Source: Gonatopus flavifemur
Lineage: Eukaryota; Arthropoda; Insecta; Hymenoptera; Dryinidae
Length of the DNA stretch: 64,000 bases
NCBI GenBank assembly: GCA_018340375.1
Contig: JAFFJZ010000010.1
Coordinates: 8,742,001 to 8,806,000 of the forward strand
Direction: 5' to 3'
The notes under the pieces are model-generated. The model ran no database searches, was not told where the DNA came from, and saw only the letters and a program-made list of their open reading frames with translations. The position numbers were made by a program, and so were the translations under genes. Positions 1 through 12,243 of the stretch are shown here, in pieces. Every line of letters starts with the position of its first letter. Position 1 is the stretch's first letter.

Positions 1-639
1 TTATTGAAAATAAAGAGGGCGGACAAATCCACGTCGCCTCTCCGTCGCCTCAACGGAGACTCTCCCTTATTTCTCACTCATTTCTCCACTGATTCTCCAC
101 CTCTAGTCCACCGAAGTCCTGGGTAGAGAATCGGTGGTTGTGACGATTTGAAATTAAGCATGTAACGCTGAAATAATTCAACCCACATAACAATTCATGC
201 CTTGCGATATCTTTTCAAGATGTCTCATGCAATGTATTGAGAAGTCTAAAACATATTTTTTGTCCATAACAACTTTAAAAGATGTCTTATAGACATAAGA
301 CGTGCTTAGATTCAATATTTGAGCAATCAAATCTTGATTTCAAATCAAATTGTGACTTTTTCATTAATGCATATTTTGTTCTTTTTTCGTGCATATTTGG
401 ATGCATATTTTGGCATTTTCATAGTGCATATAATTCGATGTCTATCGATCAGCCTATACTGCAATTAATTGAGAATTTCTATTCTGGAATCATTACCAAT
501 TGAGAATATTCAGAAATGATCTAAAAATCATTGATGGAAGAACCACCTAAAACAAGATGTAAATTGCGTCATTATGAAAAACGAAGCTCCCCTCTGACGA
601 GGAAACCATAATGAAAATTATAATACGTAACCCAAGCGT
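1..639. other. Intergenic sequence, no gene seen
   Basis: No coding feature or element is recognisable. The first 130 bases contain short CTC/GGAG-rich inverted segments, which may be the edge of an element lying off the window. The rest is ordinary AT-rich sequence with only short open frames. Confidence 0.4.
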
Positions 640-1215
640 GTATTGCCTTTAATGACAATGGGCCCCAGGCTGGGTCCATCCTCTTTAACCCAGTCTTGGG
701 GAATGACGATGGGGCCCATGTTGGCTCAATCTTGGCCCTGTTGTGTTTTCTCATACAATTATGGTTGGTAGAAAATGGAAATAATGAATCTTAGTGCGGG
801 CACATTTGAACTGGGCCCCAATTTGGCCCAGCGTTCGGCCAAGATTGGAGTGAATTTATATCTCGAGCATGTGTGTACAATCCTCAGCGTGTATGAATTT
901 TGGCCCCACTTTGGTCCAGTCTTGGGCCCATATGGGCAGGATGGGGCTCAAGACTGGGCCAAAGTGGGACTGAAATTCATGCCCACTGGGGTAGAATTCA
1001 AAGCAATTTCCCAATTTCAAAACAAAAAGGAAGGGGCAGTATTGATTGCCTAGTCCGGGTTTATGATGGGCCCGTGGTGTTACCAATTCTCGGGCAAAGC
1101 AATACGGCCAAGCTGGGAACGATGTTACCATCCCAGGGTTGGCCCCATTTGTCTGCCCAGCTTGGCCCCACGTTGGGTAGCATGGGCACCCACCCTGAGC
1201 GTTTGGGAATTCTCC
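640..1215. repeat. GGCCCA/TGGGCC-rich themed repeat block
   Basis: About 575 bases in which short variants of TTGGCCCA and TGGGCCAA recur in both orientations, for example around 660, 710, 815, 900, 940, 1065 and 1140. The block is much more GC-rich than its flanks. Short open frames run across it on both strands, as expected for a repeated motif, so they are not taken as genes. Similar motifs reappear at 57940-58640. It is probably a non-autonomous repeat; clean terminal repeats were not found. Confidence 0.6.
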
Positions 1216-1296
1216 TATTTGAGAAAGATTTGAAATAACTTGAATATAACACAATGTTGTCCCTTACTTTGTGAAGTTTCAGGATCATGATGAAAT

Positions 1297-1371
1297 TTCA
1301 ATGTTTTGAATACTCGGGAATTTATCGAGTACTCGACTCGACTCGAAAAAATCACTCCTCGCACACCCCTA
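1297..1371. repeat. Partial copy of the TAGGGGTGTGCGAG element family
   Basis: Contains tandem CTCGACTCGACTCGA and ends in CTCGCACACCCCTA. The same arrangement forms the right end of the element at 56461-56760, and a related element lies at 36077-36272. Only one end is recognisable here, so this copy is probably truncated. Confidence 0.55.
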
Positions 1372-1495
1372 GTTCTCATTCTGCAAATCAAATTTCACTG
1401 TATGTGATCGTAGTAAAAATTATCCATATATGCCCCATATATAAAACATATTAAATTCGTATATAAACTTTTGAAAAATCATTTATGGTCATATA

Positions 1496-2790
1496 CGAGG
1501 GTGGATTGATAAGTTTCCGGCCTGACCAAGAGATGGCGCCACTAAGCCTACCTTGAGGTGGCGTTCTATAGTACCATCCTTAGATAGCTTGTAGCTATAG
1601 TTTCAGTCCGATCGCCATGTTAGTTTAGTTTTGAGAGCACGCTGACCAAGACGCCTCTGTGTTTTTCGTAAAAATGGAAAAGCTGGAAAATCGTGCTGTC
1701 ATCAAATACTTTTATTTGAAGGGGTTAACGCCGAAGGAAATTAAAGAAGAGATGGACTCAACACTGGGGACATCCTCCCCATCATATTCAACCGTTAAGC
1801 AGTGGGTTTCCGAGTTTAAAAAGGGTCGTGTGAGCACCTCTGATGAGCCTCGCTCAGGACGCCCCATTGAGGTCACAACTCCAGATATGATCGAAAAAAT
1901 CCATCAAATAGTGCTGAAAGATCGCAGATTAAAAGTTCGTGAGATAGCTGAGACCTGTAAGATGTCATATGAACGTGTACAAAATATTTTGCACCAACAT
2001 TTGTATATGGAAAAGCTCTGTGCAAGATGGGTGCCGCGTTTGCTAACAGTCGACCAAAAATTGATTCGAAAGAACATTTCTACCGCCGATTTGGCGTTGT
2101 GTAAGCGTAATCCAAGCGAATTTTTGCGTCGATTCGTAACCGTTGACGAAACTTGGGTCCACCACTACACTCCTGAAACCAAAGAACAGTCTAAACAGTG
2201 GATTGGACCAGGGGAACCAACTCCAAAGAAGGCAAAAACAATTTTTTCGGCGAACAAGGTTATGGCTACTGTTTTTTGGGATGCAAGAGGTATTATATAC
2301 ATTGATTACCTTGAAAAGGGTAAAACTATCACTGGTCAATACTACGCAGACTTATTGCAACGTTTGAGCCACGAAGTGAAAATTAAACGACCTCATCTGG
2401 CGAAGAAAAAAATCTTGTTTCATCACGATAACGCACCAGCGCACACGTCAATCGTTGCGATGGCTAAAATCAACGATCTGAAGTTTGAATTAATGCCGCA
2501 CCCTCCCTACTCTCCAGACCTAGCCCCGAGTAACTATTATCTGTTTCCTAACCTCAAAAAATGCCCTTGGCGGTAAGAGATTTGCGGACAATGAAGAAGT
2601 AATCGAAGCTGTAAATGGGTATTTTGAGGAGCTTGACGAATCAGTCTATGGAGATGACATTACTAGACTAGAACACCGCTATGAGAAATGTATCAGCCTT
2701 GGAGGAGATTATGTTGAGAAATAAAGAAAAAAAAATTCTTAAAAACGTTGTTTTTCTTGGTCAGGCCGGAAACTTATCAATCCACCCTCG
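1496..2790 (+). mobile_element. mariner element 1, non-autonomous (dead transposase)
   Basis: A 1295-base Tc1/mariner element flanked by TA on both sides (1494-1495 and 2791-2792). The terminal inverted repeats are 35 bases (1496-1530 and 2756-2790) and match perfectly. They start CGAGGGTGGATTGATAAGTT. The element encodes one mariner transposase reading frame that is broken (see the pseudogene entry). It sits inside a TATATGG-rich repeat. The perfect repeats suggest a recent insertion, perhaps mobilised by transposase made elsewhere. Confidence 0.95.
1674..2724 (+). pseudogene. mariner transposase, frameshifted and catalytically altered
   Basis: Encodes a mariner-family DDE transposase, which would cut and rejoin the element's ends at TA sites. 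The natural start is the ATG at 1674 (MEKLENRAV); a few in-frame codons precede it. The N-terminal helix-turn-helix region covers about residues 1-110. The catalytic triad is D158 (VTVDETW), D252 (HHDNAPAH) and position 287 in APSNYYLF. Family members have D at 287 (DD34D), but this copy has N (codon 2532-2534). Near 2560-2572 the frame shifts, and the original frame stops at 2574-2576. The downstream frame continues as recognisable transposase to a stop at 2722-2724. The total of 1051 bases is one more than 350 codons, which fits a single-base insertion. Two independent lesions make the copy inactive. Confidence 0.93.
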
Positions 2791-2792
2791 TA

Positions 2793-3462
2793 TGAATCAT
2801 ATATAATTTATATATGGTCCGTATATAACCATATAAGGATCAAATGTGACCAATATATAAATTCGTATACTCTAGTAAAAAGGGTTTATATAAGTTTATA
2901 TAAGTATTATTAAGATTTATATAAGCACATATATAGTTATATATGGAGCTATATATAAAAACTTGAATTGTTATGTATAGTAAAAAATCTGAATAATTCT
3001 TTTCATGTATAATTATCTCAAATTTCATATATACCACTATATATGACTATATATGTGTATATATAAACTTCAATAATTATATATAGACCATATATAATCC
3101 TTTTTTTTACTAGGGTAGTCATACCCTAGTAAAAATGAATCATATAAGAACATACAAAAATCTCATGTGATCCATATGAAATTCATATATGGTCGTACAT
3201 GGCCATATATAATCTCTACACAATCCATATTGAATGCATGTATGACCCATATATGACCCATGAGTGCAAGATTTTTCCACACATGAAAAAAATTCCGTCA
3301 TATATGGAATATTTTCCATAAATGGATTATATATGCATTATATATGGTCATATATGGATTGTATATGGATTATATATAATTCCACACGTTTTCATATATG
3401 GATTATATATGTATTATGTATGAATTATGTATGGGTCATATATGTTTACTTTTTACTAGGGC
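2793..3462. repeat. TATATGG/ATATATAA-rich low-complexity repeat
   Basis: Dense recurrences of ATATATGG, CATATATG and relatives on both strands. The repeat also flanks the left side of mariner element 1 (about 1405-1493) and resumes at 3878-3950. It was therefore one block that later received the mariner and the inverted-repeat element at 3463-3877. Short ACCCTAGTAAAAA motifs at about 2870, 3110, 3123 and 3448 mark probable sub-element borders. An open frame of about 140 codons crosses part of it and is attributed to the repeat. Confidence 0.7.
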
Positions 3463-3877
3463 ATGTGACCTGGTCTACGAAAAGGGGGCTTAGGTGTGGA
3501 AACAAGTTTTCGAGAAAACAGCTGTTGAAGATAAACAAGTCATTTTATCAGTTTCGCTTTAGTCGTTCGCTTCTCCCTGCATCCCACTGCATCCCACTCT
3601 GTTTTGAGACATACAGTGTTGTTTCTGTTTCGAATAATATCGTATTTAATCGCGTAATTTCGTGGTTTTGCTTAGTTTTATAGTTTAATCTCCAAATTTT
3701 TTTCATTTTCAATCATTCCTGCTTTTCTTTTGGTACTATTTTAGCAAAATTCCCTACCAGTTAGAAACTTCTGGTTTGTGCCATTCGAGAGAGCATATTT
3801 TACTCCATTCAAATCGCCAAAAAAGTGAAAAATGATTGTTTCACACCGAAGTCTCCTTTTCGTAGGCCAGGTCACAT
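3463..3877. mobile_element. Inverted-repeat element (GTGACCTGGTCTACGAAAAGG ends)
   Basis: About 415 bases bounded by inverted arms of 23 bases with one mismatch: left 3463-3485, right 3855-3877. The interior shows no coding content. It interrupts the TATATGG-rich repeat, which continues on both sides. No clear target duplication could be assigned. Confidence 0.7.
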
Positions 3878-3901
3878 ATGTCTAGCATGTTTGGTCATAT
3901 A

Positions 3902-3950
3902 CAGTGATGGGTACATCACTCAATAGCGTTACTCATTATATATGAATTCA
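3902..3950. repeat. Solo CAGTGATGGGTA terminus (hAT-like)
   Basis: Starts CAGTGATGGGTA and continues into GTTACTCATTATATATG. The same arrangement, inverted, forms the right end of the element closing at 5516. It is either a lone left end or the far left end of a larger element reaching 5516; no matching 8-base duplication was seen. Confidence 0.45.
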
Positions 3951-5325
3951 TTTTCACTAGGAGGGGCATATTTCATTCATAAATTCAGTTGTTTATACAG
4001 TAAAATTTCATTGAACCATCCAGCCCATCACCCATTGTATGAAATTTCAGTATTAACTTTGAGACTTTGTCCACATGGGGAGGAAAAATTCCGACGAGGT
4101 GTAAAAAGATGGTTATCAGGATCAGACGAATGCGTGAACTTGAGGGTATTAGTAACACGGAAGTTGGATCGTGGTGCTGTAGAGTGACGGTTGAACGACG
4201 CTCCGTCGTGTTCCAATGCGCTATTTCTTTCTCTCTCCATTGCAGAACCGCACTTAATGTCGCGGTGTCATAGCAAGGGAGTAAAATATACGCACCTGGA
4301 GTAGAGTACACGCACGTTCCTCTGTCGTTTGTAAGAGAGCATTGCAAAGCACGTACGGGCACACATACATGAGCGTTTTACATTGAAATCGATGATCGTC
4401 GTCGTCGCCGCTGTAGATCCTCTATTCTCTTGTTGCCTCCACGCAACGACCACGATCGACCGAGTAGGTAATATGGTGGGACAAAATGGCGGTGATGTGG
4501 TGGGGCCCCAAGCCGGAGCCCCTTTCTTTTCACCCGGTCAGTCGCTCTCCGGGCCCCGTTGACGCAATACGCGGCGTCGCGGCGTTTTTCTTTCTTCTCT
4601 TCCCTTGTACTTTTTTTTTGTTTTCTCCCTCTCCTCATTCATTTTGTTCCGTTAGTGAACGTATTTTAACAATGATGTGTTTTCAGTGAAATAATTGATT
4701 CATGAGTGAAATAACATAAAAGAGAAAAAAACGAGGAAATAAACAAAAGTTTCCACGTTCGGTGTGACTTTGGTGTAACTAGGAGAGAAGAACGTCAGAA
4801 CGGTAGACACGCGATTTATACCGAAAGGAAAAACAGAAGATTCAACATTCGATTGTAAACTAAAAGGTATTTTCATGATGATGAAGATGATTGAGAGTGC
4901 TGTGTTTTATAATTTCACGTCAAAGACAGGTGCCTGCCTGTTGCTTGTACGCGTTTGGAGGACCGGCGTGTCTTGTTACATGATACAAATCAAACATATC
5001 GTACATGAAACCACCGACTTATTTGTTTACTATAGATTTATACTCAATTGAATTCACGTGACACAATGCGTGCGCTTGTAAATTAACTTTAATCAAATGT
5101 AATTTAATATCTTTCACCGGAAATGAACTGGAATGATTCATCGCAGATCTGCTCGATGACGAGTTATTATGTTTCCTCTCTGTTCTCATAATATCAAAGA
5201 ACGTATACAATTTCTTTAGAAATCGAACAAACTATCGAAGAGAAATTACTCTAATGTGTTGATTCGAATCGTTATGTCGAAAAAAAAGAGACCCGAACGT
5301 TCGTCGTGTGTTCTTTTCTTGAACC
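3951..5325. other. Unique sequence with a CpG-containing stretch, no gene assigned
   Basis: From about 4050 to 4800 the sequence is richer in CG dinucleotides and less AT-rich than its surroundings, with a CGTCGTCGTCGCCG run near 4397. This resembles promoter or untranslated-exon DNA, but no conserved protein reading was found on either strand. The remainder is AT-rich. Confidence 0.35.
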
Positions 5326-5516
5326 GTTAACCGATGTGATGGATACGTTACTCATTATATATAAAATATATATAATATATATTTTGTATACCGATTATAT
5401 ACATTTTATATAAAATTTATATATATTATATATATATTTTATATAAAATTCATGTATATTATATATATTTCATATATAATGAGTAACGGTGACGAGTAAT
5501 AATCTACCCATCACTG
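5326..5516. mobile_element. AT-rich inverted-repeat element with CAGTGATGGGTA end
   Basis: Inverted arms GTTACTCATTATATAT (left, about 5347) and its complement (right, about 5470-5486) enclose runs of TATATA. The right end CTACCCATCACTG closes at 5516, and the left end is a degraded version of the same terminus. The terminus resembles hAT elements and recurs at 3902 and 14130. Confidence 0.5.
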
Positions 5517-8399
5517 TTAATCAGCTCAAGAGACTTTTGAAGCTCTCTATCAAAAATTCCAGGAAAACAACTGATGAGTTACGAAGGAAGGATAGATTTA
5601 GAGTATAGGGAGCTGCACGGGCAGTCACTCCTTTCGGTCCAGCTACCAGTGTTCCGCTCAACCTGATAACTTACATCAAATCGTCAAGTATATCATCATT
5701 CAAAAAATACTGATTGATAACAGAACTCATAGTAAAATTCTAATCGAATATATAATATTTCGTAGTAAATTCCATTGAATAGGGAATTGAATTATAAAAA
5801 GCTAGAAAGCTCTTGAAGGGATCTGAAGATGTTGTATAACAACTTCTGTGGAGAAGGATCGAAAATGGAAAGTATCGTAATTGAGACACAAAAGCGAAAC
5901 TAGCTGAGGAATATAATATGTTGAAGTGAATGGAAAACCCAAGGCGAATGAAGATGTTTTGTACATTCTTTCGAATCGTTTTCGTACAAAAACGATGGTG
6001 ACAAATTTTAAATTGTCTTTCAATGTTTTAGATTTCTCAACCTTTCCGGTATTCTTCAGTTCCGACAGATGACTGCATTGAGAAAAATATTCTCTCCCCC
6101 TAAGAAAACATATTAAAAAATTCTGTATAGTATAATGCTCTTGAAGTTTTAAACTCACAAAATCTGATGAACCCTCGTTCATCGTTTGAAAAATGTATTG
6201 CAAGGTCTTTAACAACTGAATATCGTGTCGTTCGGACACTAATTCGTTTCAATAAACGATTCAAACTTCAGCAATAAGTAAAATTTTCTCGATTCAAGTT
6301 ATTATTTGTGATTTTTTGCCATCGTTTTGTATTCAAATCGCCAACTTGGTTACAAAATATGGGATATAAATTTCATTTCATTTCCGACTCTTTATACAAA
6401 ATCTATTTCTTGCTATATTTCATACCGAGTTGGTGATTTGAATGGGAAATAATGACAAAACATGACATTATGATGAACCTTAAATGTTGATTCGATCAAT
6501 GCTAAATGCTCAAGAATCAAGTTTCAGTCATCATGAGAAGTTAAGTAACGTTATATTCCATGCAATCATCGTTTCCTTTCTTCAGAGACAAATGGTTGAA
6601 TTAGTCTCCACGTGAAGAAGGAGAAAATTCATTTTCTGGCTAATTTAGTGCGAGGACCGGAGGTTTATTGAATTGAAAAATTCTTGACATCACTAATTCG
6701 GGTATATTCTCGGTTTCGAAAGATTTCTCGAAGAAATAATCACTTCTCTTGAGAGCATTAGATATAATGAATATTTAATGAGATCGAATAAACTACGGTA
6801 ACCAAGTTACTGCTTAATGACGATACGATGTTCCTTTTTCGACAGCAACATACACGATTCTTGGATTTACGTATTTCTCTTGTTACAAAATGGAGAATGA
6901 TATAAAAATTCTGCATCGCCGAGTCTCAACCAGGTCAATGGCGTTTATTGACCCTCTTACTTTATGCATAGTTCTACTAAAAAAACTGCTTGAGAGTTAT
7001 CGAAATGTCTCTGAAGAGTATCCAAAAATTATTGTGACAACATTTTTTCGTATTTCTGACAAAAGCAGGATGAAGAAAAATTAACAGATTGGAATTGTGT
7101 TTTTTCGACGCATAATAAGCAGTGGTATGGTTAGATAAAAATATATTAATAAATACATCACGTCGACTCACAGTTGAATATTTTGGGTTGAAATTATTCC
7201 ATTATTCTTGTGTTAAGATTTTAAATGGAATGTAAAGGAACCGTCTGGGGCACGTGCTCTTGATGAAAATGAAGCGTGGAACTAAGAATGCGAGGAAAGC
7301 GCTTACAAAGGCATTTCAAAGAACATAAAAGGTTTGAAAATAGTCCTTTGGTGCTTTAACAACATGCATTGAGGGTAATCGAATCCACTAAGCGTGAGCA
7401 ATGAAGCACGCTCGGACCTTTCATGAACGCCTATTGCACTTCTTGTCGGAAAAATCAACTGGCGTTTCCTTTACTTCGATAAACATTTTTCTCACTCTCG
7501 GTGTAGTAGTAAATATTACTACTATGTTCATGTAGCTATGTTGACCTTCTTTTTACCGTTAACAGATGAATTTCCACTCCAAAAAATTGAGAGATCGCAA
7601 ATTATTCTCAGGACAATGAGGAATGGTTCTGTAAATGCTCTCCAAAATAGAAACAGTGACTCAATGTTCGATTCAATGATAAAAACCTACAGAATTCTAA
7701 GAATAATAATTCATAGATGATATATTCTTTGTCCCCCGCAGTTAACTGAATGAGTTGAAATGCAATTTTGTTGTGTTAAATTTTAGAGACTACCCCAGTT
7801 CATGGGAGACAAGGAAATGTAAATTTCTAGTCAGATATCCGAGCCTGATCCTTCCCCGAGAAATCTTATGAATTCTAACGGAAATTCCTACGACGTTTTT
7901 TTGTGGAAATGAACGGCATCCGCCATTCTTATCCTCGTGAACTTGGCGTCATGAATCACGTTCACTCGCGGGACGCCCACTAACATTGTCGTATGCATAT
8001 ATACACTATATGATATTATATATACTTGAAAATAGAGCAAGAAACATTGCGAATAAGAGGAGGAACAGCTAAAGCAGAGAGGAAGCGAAATATAAAGAAT
8101 AACTTTCGACCGCAAAGAGCGGATTATATTTCATACGAGTAGGAGCTTGGTCACAAACAATGTATGGCGTGCCGATATGCGTTTATGTGCATCTACGGTG
8201 TACGCTTACGCGTTATCATGAACGTCTCGTTAACTATGTCGTGTGTTTCCCGTAACAGCACGTGATACGCGTTTGTACCCCGTTGATTTATGCGATGTAA
8301 AGGTGCGAGTTATCGAAAAAAACAGTAGTATTTCATTAGTCAAGTGTGAGTTCTTTTTTTCTTTTAGATTCAAGTTTCAAAGAATGATTGTTATCCTCT
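5517..8399. other. No gene or element recognised
   Basis: Mostly AT-rich DNA with only short open frames on both strands. About 7230-8340 has more CG dinucleotides and several ACGCG-type words (for example 8200-8290), which could be regulatory or untranslated exon DNA. Nothing can be named. Confidence 0.35.
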
Positions 8400-8996
8400 T
8401 TTAAGGGGAGGTTCTCATTAAGTTATTTGAAACTCATTGAATGGGTTGTGCAGTATATGAAACAAATTCTCTCAAGTTAAAAGATACGTATCCCAAAACT
8501 TTGAAGGCGTTTTTCTCGACACCATGTTTTTCAAGTTTAGCTCCACGATATTTCAAAAACTACTGAAAGGATCGCTCTTTTTTTTTTATTTTGGAGCTGA
8601 TTGAATCTATTGGAGGATGAACCTAAATGGAGATGACATTTGCCTTCCTCTTCCTTTTTATAGCACTTTAAAGAGCGAAAAAAGGTGAAAAAACGCTACC
8701 AAAAGTTTGCATGCCTGTCATGTTTTTAATTTTGTACTTTTCACATATTTCATAAGAATTTTTGGATCTTTGATTTCTGACAATTTTTGTAGGTGCTTTT
8801 TCCAGGCAGCTATGTTTCAACACGTATCAACAATTCCCATGGCATTATTTTTCACTTAAAAACATTTTTTATTTACTTGAAGATTCAATTAACAAGTATG
8901 AAAACCCCCGAGTTCTTTATGTACTTCCTTCCATGAAGAGAAAATTCGAGAAAATCACCTTATTTTATGGTTGCTAGATGAGAACCTCCCCTTAAA
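8400..8996. mobile_element. Inverted-repeat element (TTTAAGGGGAGGTTCTCAT ends)
   Basis: Perfect 19-base inverted termini at 8400-8418 and 8978-8996 enclose about 560 bases of AT-rich sequence without a coding signal. The layout fits a MITE. No flanking target duplication is obvious. Confidence 0.75.
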
Positions 8997-11900
8997 TCTT
9001 TTTTCCAAATGTTTTTCCACAATTTGTATTAATTTGTATATCCGAATACCTGGAAGCCACTCAGGTAATTTTTTATATAAAAAATATTCGAGTCAAGTTC
9101 AATTAAAAGTTACAGTTCGACGATATTTTAAAAAAGATCTTGTAGTTATCTTGTAGATCTTTTTTGAGGGATAAGAAGGGTTAAAAAGATGTCACAGGTA
9201 TCTGAGAGTGTTGTGTGATACATCTCGAACTTGTCAAAAGGATGTCTCAAGAGACTAAAGGTTTACATCGCTCTCATGATTACAATTTCTCCCGTCCCCT
9301 ACGGTGATAATGTATGCACAACATTGGTCACAAGATAAATTTTATATCAGTCGTATCCACGTGAGCAGTTATGTCAAATCAACAACTACCTGTAGTAGTT
9401 GTTGAATCGACATGGTATTTTTCCTGTGAAGGGTGTTTCAATATTCAACTTTTCACTGGTTCCAATTCAGAGATTGCAACATTGATTAGAAATATGTCAA
9501 TTACAAGAATTTAATCCTCCTCTTGGGGTAATTATTCAACTATAGAAACGCTTCTGTGGAGAAATATCTGTGCATAAATCAAGGAGAGTAGAAACTTCAA
9601 ATTTTATTGAACTCGATAAATGAAAAGAATATCTTCTTCTCGTTATGGTATAGTTCTTCTTTTACTCGCAGCCCCAAGTGAAAAGATACCGTTCACCAAG
9701 TGTGAGATGCCAATTGACTCCCTCCGGCAGAGAGTGCGATAAGTGTTCATAAAAAGTCCCAGCACGCTTTACAAACATTATAGAATCTCAAAGGAATCAC
9801 ATTTTCATACACACCCTTGATTCATGCTTTTTATATTCTCTTAATTGACTTCTCAAGTGCTTTTCCTGCCCTCTCAGTTGCATGCTTCATTTTCAACGGA
9901 GAACAGCTTATCTTTATATTCTTTCTATCGAGAAAAGAGGAAAGATCGAGTCTCATTATCGTGGGGGAATGTTTTTTCATCCCACCGTTTTCTATTTCAT
10001 TCGTCATATCCGTTCCAAGTGAATTGGATTCCCTTCGTTGCGTTAGGTTATGCTCAAATCCCCTCTCAGTCCTTTATCTTCTTCAAATAGGATCATGAGA
10101 TAACGAATAGGAAACGTGAACTCGACTCACAGGATTTACGGACGGAACAAAGACGTATGTAAATAAAAAGACAAGGTTTATAACGTAACCAAGTAAAGGT
10201 TAAATAACAACCATACTATACTTCTTTGTGAAGAGATGGAGTTGATTACTACACGGAATTCAAGTGACTTGGCAAAATCTAGTCCCCTAAAGTGTAACTA
10301 TTCTTCCTTAAAATCTTCATTCATAAGTTCTACGCCTAAAAGCTGATCCTAATTCCTCGACAGGACATTGAATTTCGAAAATTTCCAGAACTTTCTTTTG
10401 GGTTACGAACGTTATTGAAATTTCGAGATTGCAGATCTAGCGAATTATGCTGCACATAGTACCACGGAAATTCGCAGGTATATTGAAAGTTGAAAGTTTT
10501 CATCAGATACAACAACAAACTGTGAGCACTGTTTTACTTTCAATTGTTGCAAGGATAACGAATGCGCGAGTAATTCTACAACACCATTCTCGTCCCTGAG
10601 AGGCAGAGACCGTGATCCCAATAACGAGTAAAGTAAATGTCCATCCATGTGCGATGCTCCGAGGAAGTTTCATTTGCTTCCTTTATGATGGATCGCAGAA
10701 ATTTATCACATATCGGCGCAAATTTTTCAATGCGACGCGCGAGCTCTACTTTGATCCGCCATTTTGTAATCAGCCGTTTGTTAACATTCTCTTGAATAAA
10801 TGATTTTTGAAAACCGAACAAATAAATAAAACCCCTAATGGAGGAATAAATGGAGGAATAAATATCTTCAAAAGAATTATGACGTTCATATTATAATGAT
10901 AAATTCTTGATAAATCTCATGGAATACATAAACGCGAAAGACGACTTTCAGAGTTTGAATTGAGAAAGGTGAATGCTCTTTCTTCGTTCGCCCAATAAAT
11001 ATTATCCGTAAAGCCTCACGCGAGACTGAATCTTCTAACTTCTTCGTCCCCGTCGCTATGTCCGACTTTGTACAAAGCCGCTGAATTTGCAGGAAAAAAA
11101 GAATCACACAACGTCTTTGCTTTCACCTATACAATCGTAAAAAAAAAACCATGTACGTGCATACGACACGCACACGCGTACACACACAACGTTCGAAGCA
11201 TCACACACTGTAGTTTGAGATTGGTTCTCCAACTTCTCTGCTTGCGTGGTACGTTTGTTGGTACCTCTACACCTTATGTGTGGATATAACTTGGAAGAGA
11301 GACGGGTTACGTTCCCACGTGTGAACGTAATCCTGTGCGCCCTACCCCTCTCCCCTTTACAGCCTTGAGCGATTTTACGATCTACGATCCATGAAAATCT
11401 GTGTTCATTTACGTACGAATAATATACTTCCGAAGGAGTATCCTTCATTTCTTCTGGTGATTCCATCAAATATTTTCAATTGAAATTCGTTTGCAAAACA
11501 ACAAAAACAACGACGATATTATGAATTATTGCATATTTTTTAGGGTAATTATAGGATGAAGTTCTCAATATTATTCTATGGAATTAACGACACGAGTTGG
11601 ATACGTGAACAAAATATCGATCAAGATTTTATAGCTTTTATGAGCAACTCGATTCGGTATCTCATTCTCTTAATCATCAATTTATTGAGAATACCTATTT
11701 ATAGAATAGACAGTGGTATCGCTCGTTTCCATTTTATTATGATGAGATATTCCATATGGAAATCTTCTGGAATGAACGAACAATCCACTACTGGCAGGGA
11801 ATCATTTGCCATGCAGACTCTGGCAAGAACAATCAAGCCGTTACCTAGATTACTGTACTATCACTGTTTCACAATTGATGCTATTTGTCTAACAAACATC

Positions 11901-12044
11901 AAACAACACTGGTCTCGGAAGTGGTTAGATTCATTGTGACACTAATGCCAGTGTTCAACCAACGGTTAATATACATTTCAAACCATAAATATCCAAATGA
12001 TATTTGATACGAATTAGTTAATTTATCCAAATTTTCTACTTGCA
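8997..12044. other. No gene assigned
   Basis: AT-rich sequence with several short open frames. On the - strand a reading at about 11466-11416 begins MESPEEMKD and runs into a GTAAAT donor-like site. Another at 10821-10576 has varied amino-acid content. Neither matches a family I know, and both lengths are common by chance here, so no gene is called. CG-containing stretches at 10560-10770 and 11030-11400 could be untranslated exons. Confidence 0.3.
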
Positions 12045-12243
12045 ACAAGAGCGGCGTGGTAGCAACCAAATCTTTTATGACAATCCACGGGCAAACAATT
12101 CAATTTTATCAAAATATCGCTCTGTACAGCACTTCTTTGATTCAAGTAGGAGTGCTGTACAGAGCCATATCTTGATTAATATGAAGTTTTCGCCCGTAGT
12201 TTGTTATAAATGATTTAGCTGCTGCTACGTCGCTGGTATCACC
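12045..12243. mobile_element. Hairpin element with near-complete inverted arms
   Basis: Left arm about 12045-12133 and right arm about 12152-12243 are imperfect inverted copies. The central stem is GCTCTGTACAGCACT against AGTGCTGTACAGAGC. Almost the whole element is stem, so a transcript would fold into a long hairpin. Confidence 0.65.

Noticed and set aside
775..1288. Overlapping open frames of 75-132 codons on both strands
   Set aside because: They coincide with the GGCCCA-themed repeat, whose word lacks stop codons in several frames; no protein family is recognisable.
3264..3683. Open frame of about 140 codons
   Set aside because: It spans the TATATGG-rich repeat and runs into a separate inverted-repeat element; the composition is that of the repeat.
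5347..5486. Mitochondrial control-region insertion
   Set aside because: The TATATA-rich stretch is bounded by inverted hAT-like ends and has no mitochondrial gene nearby.
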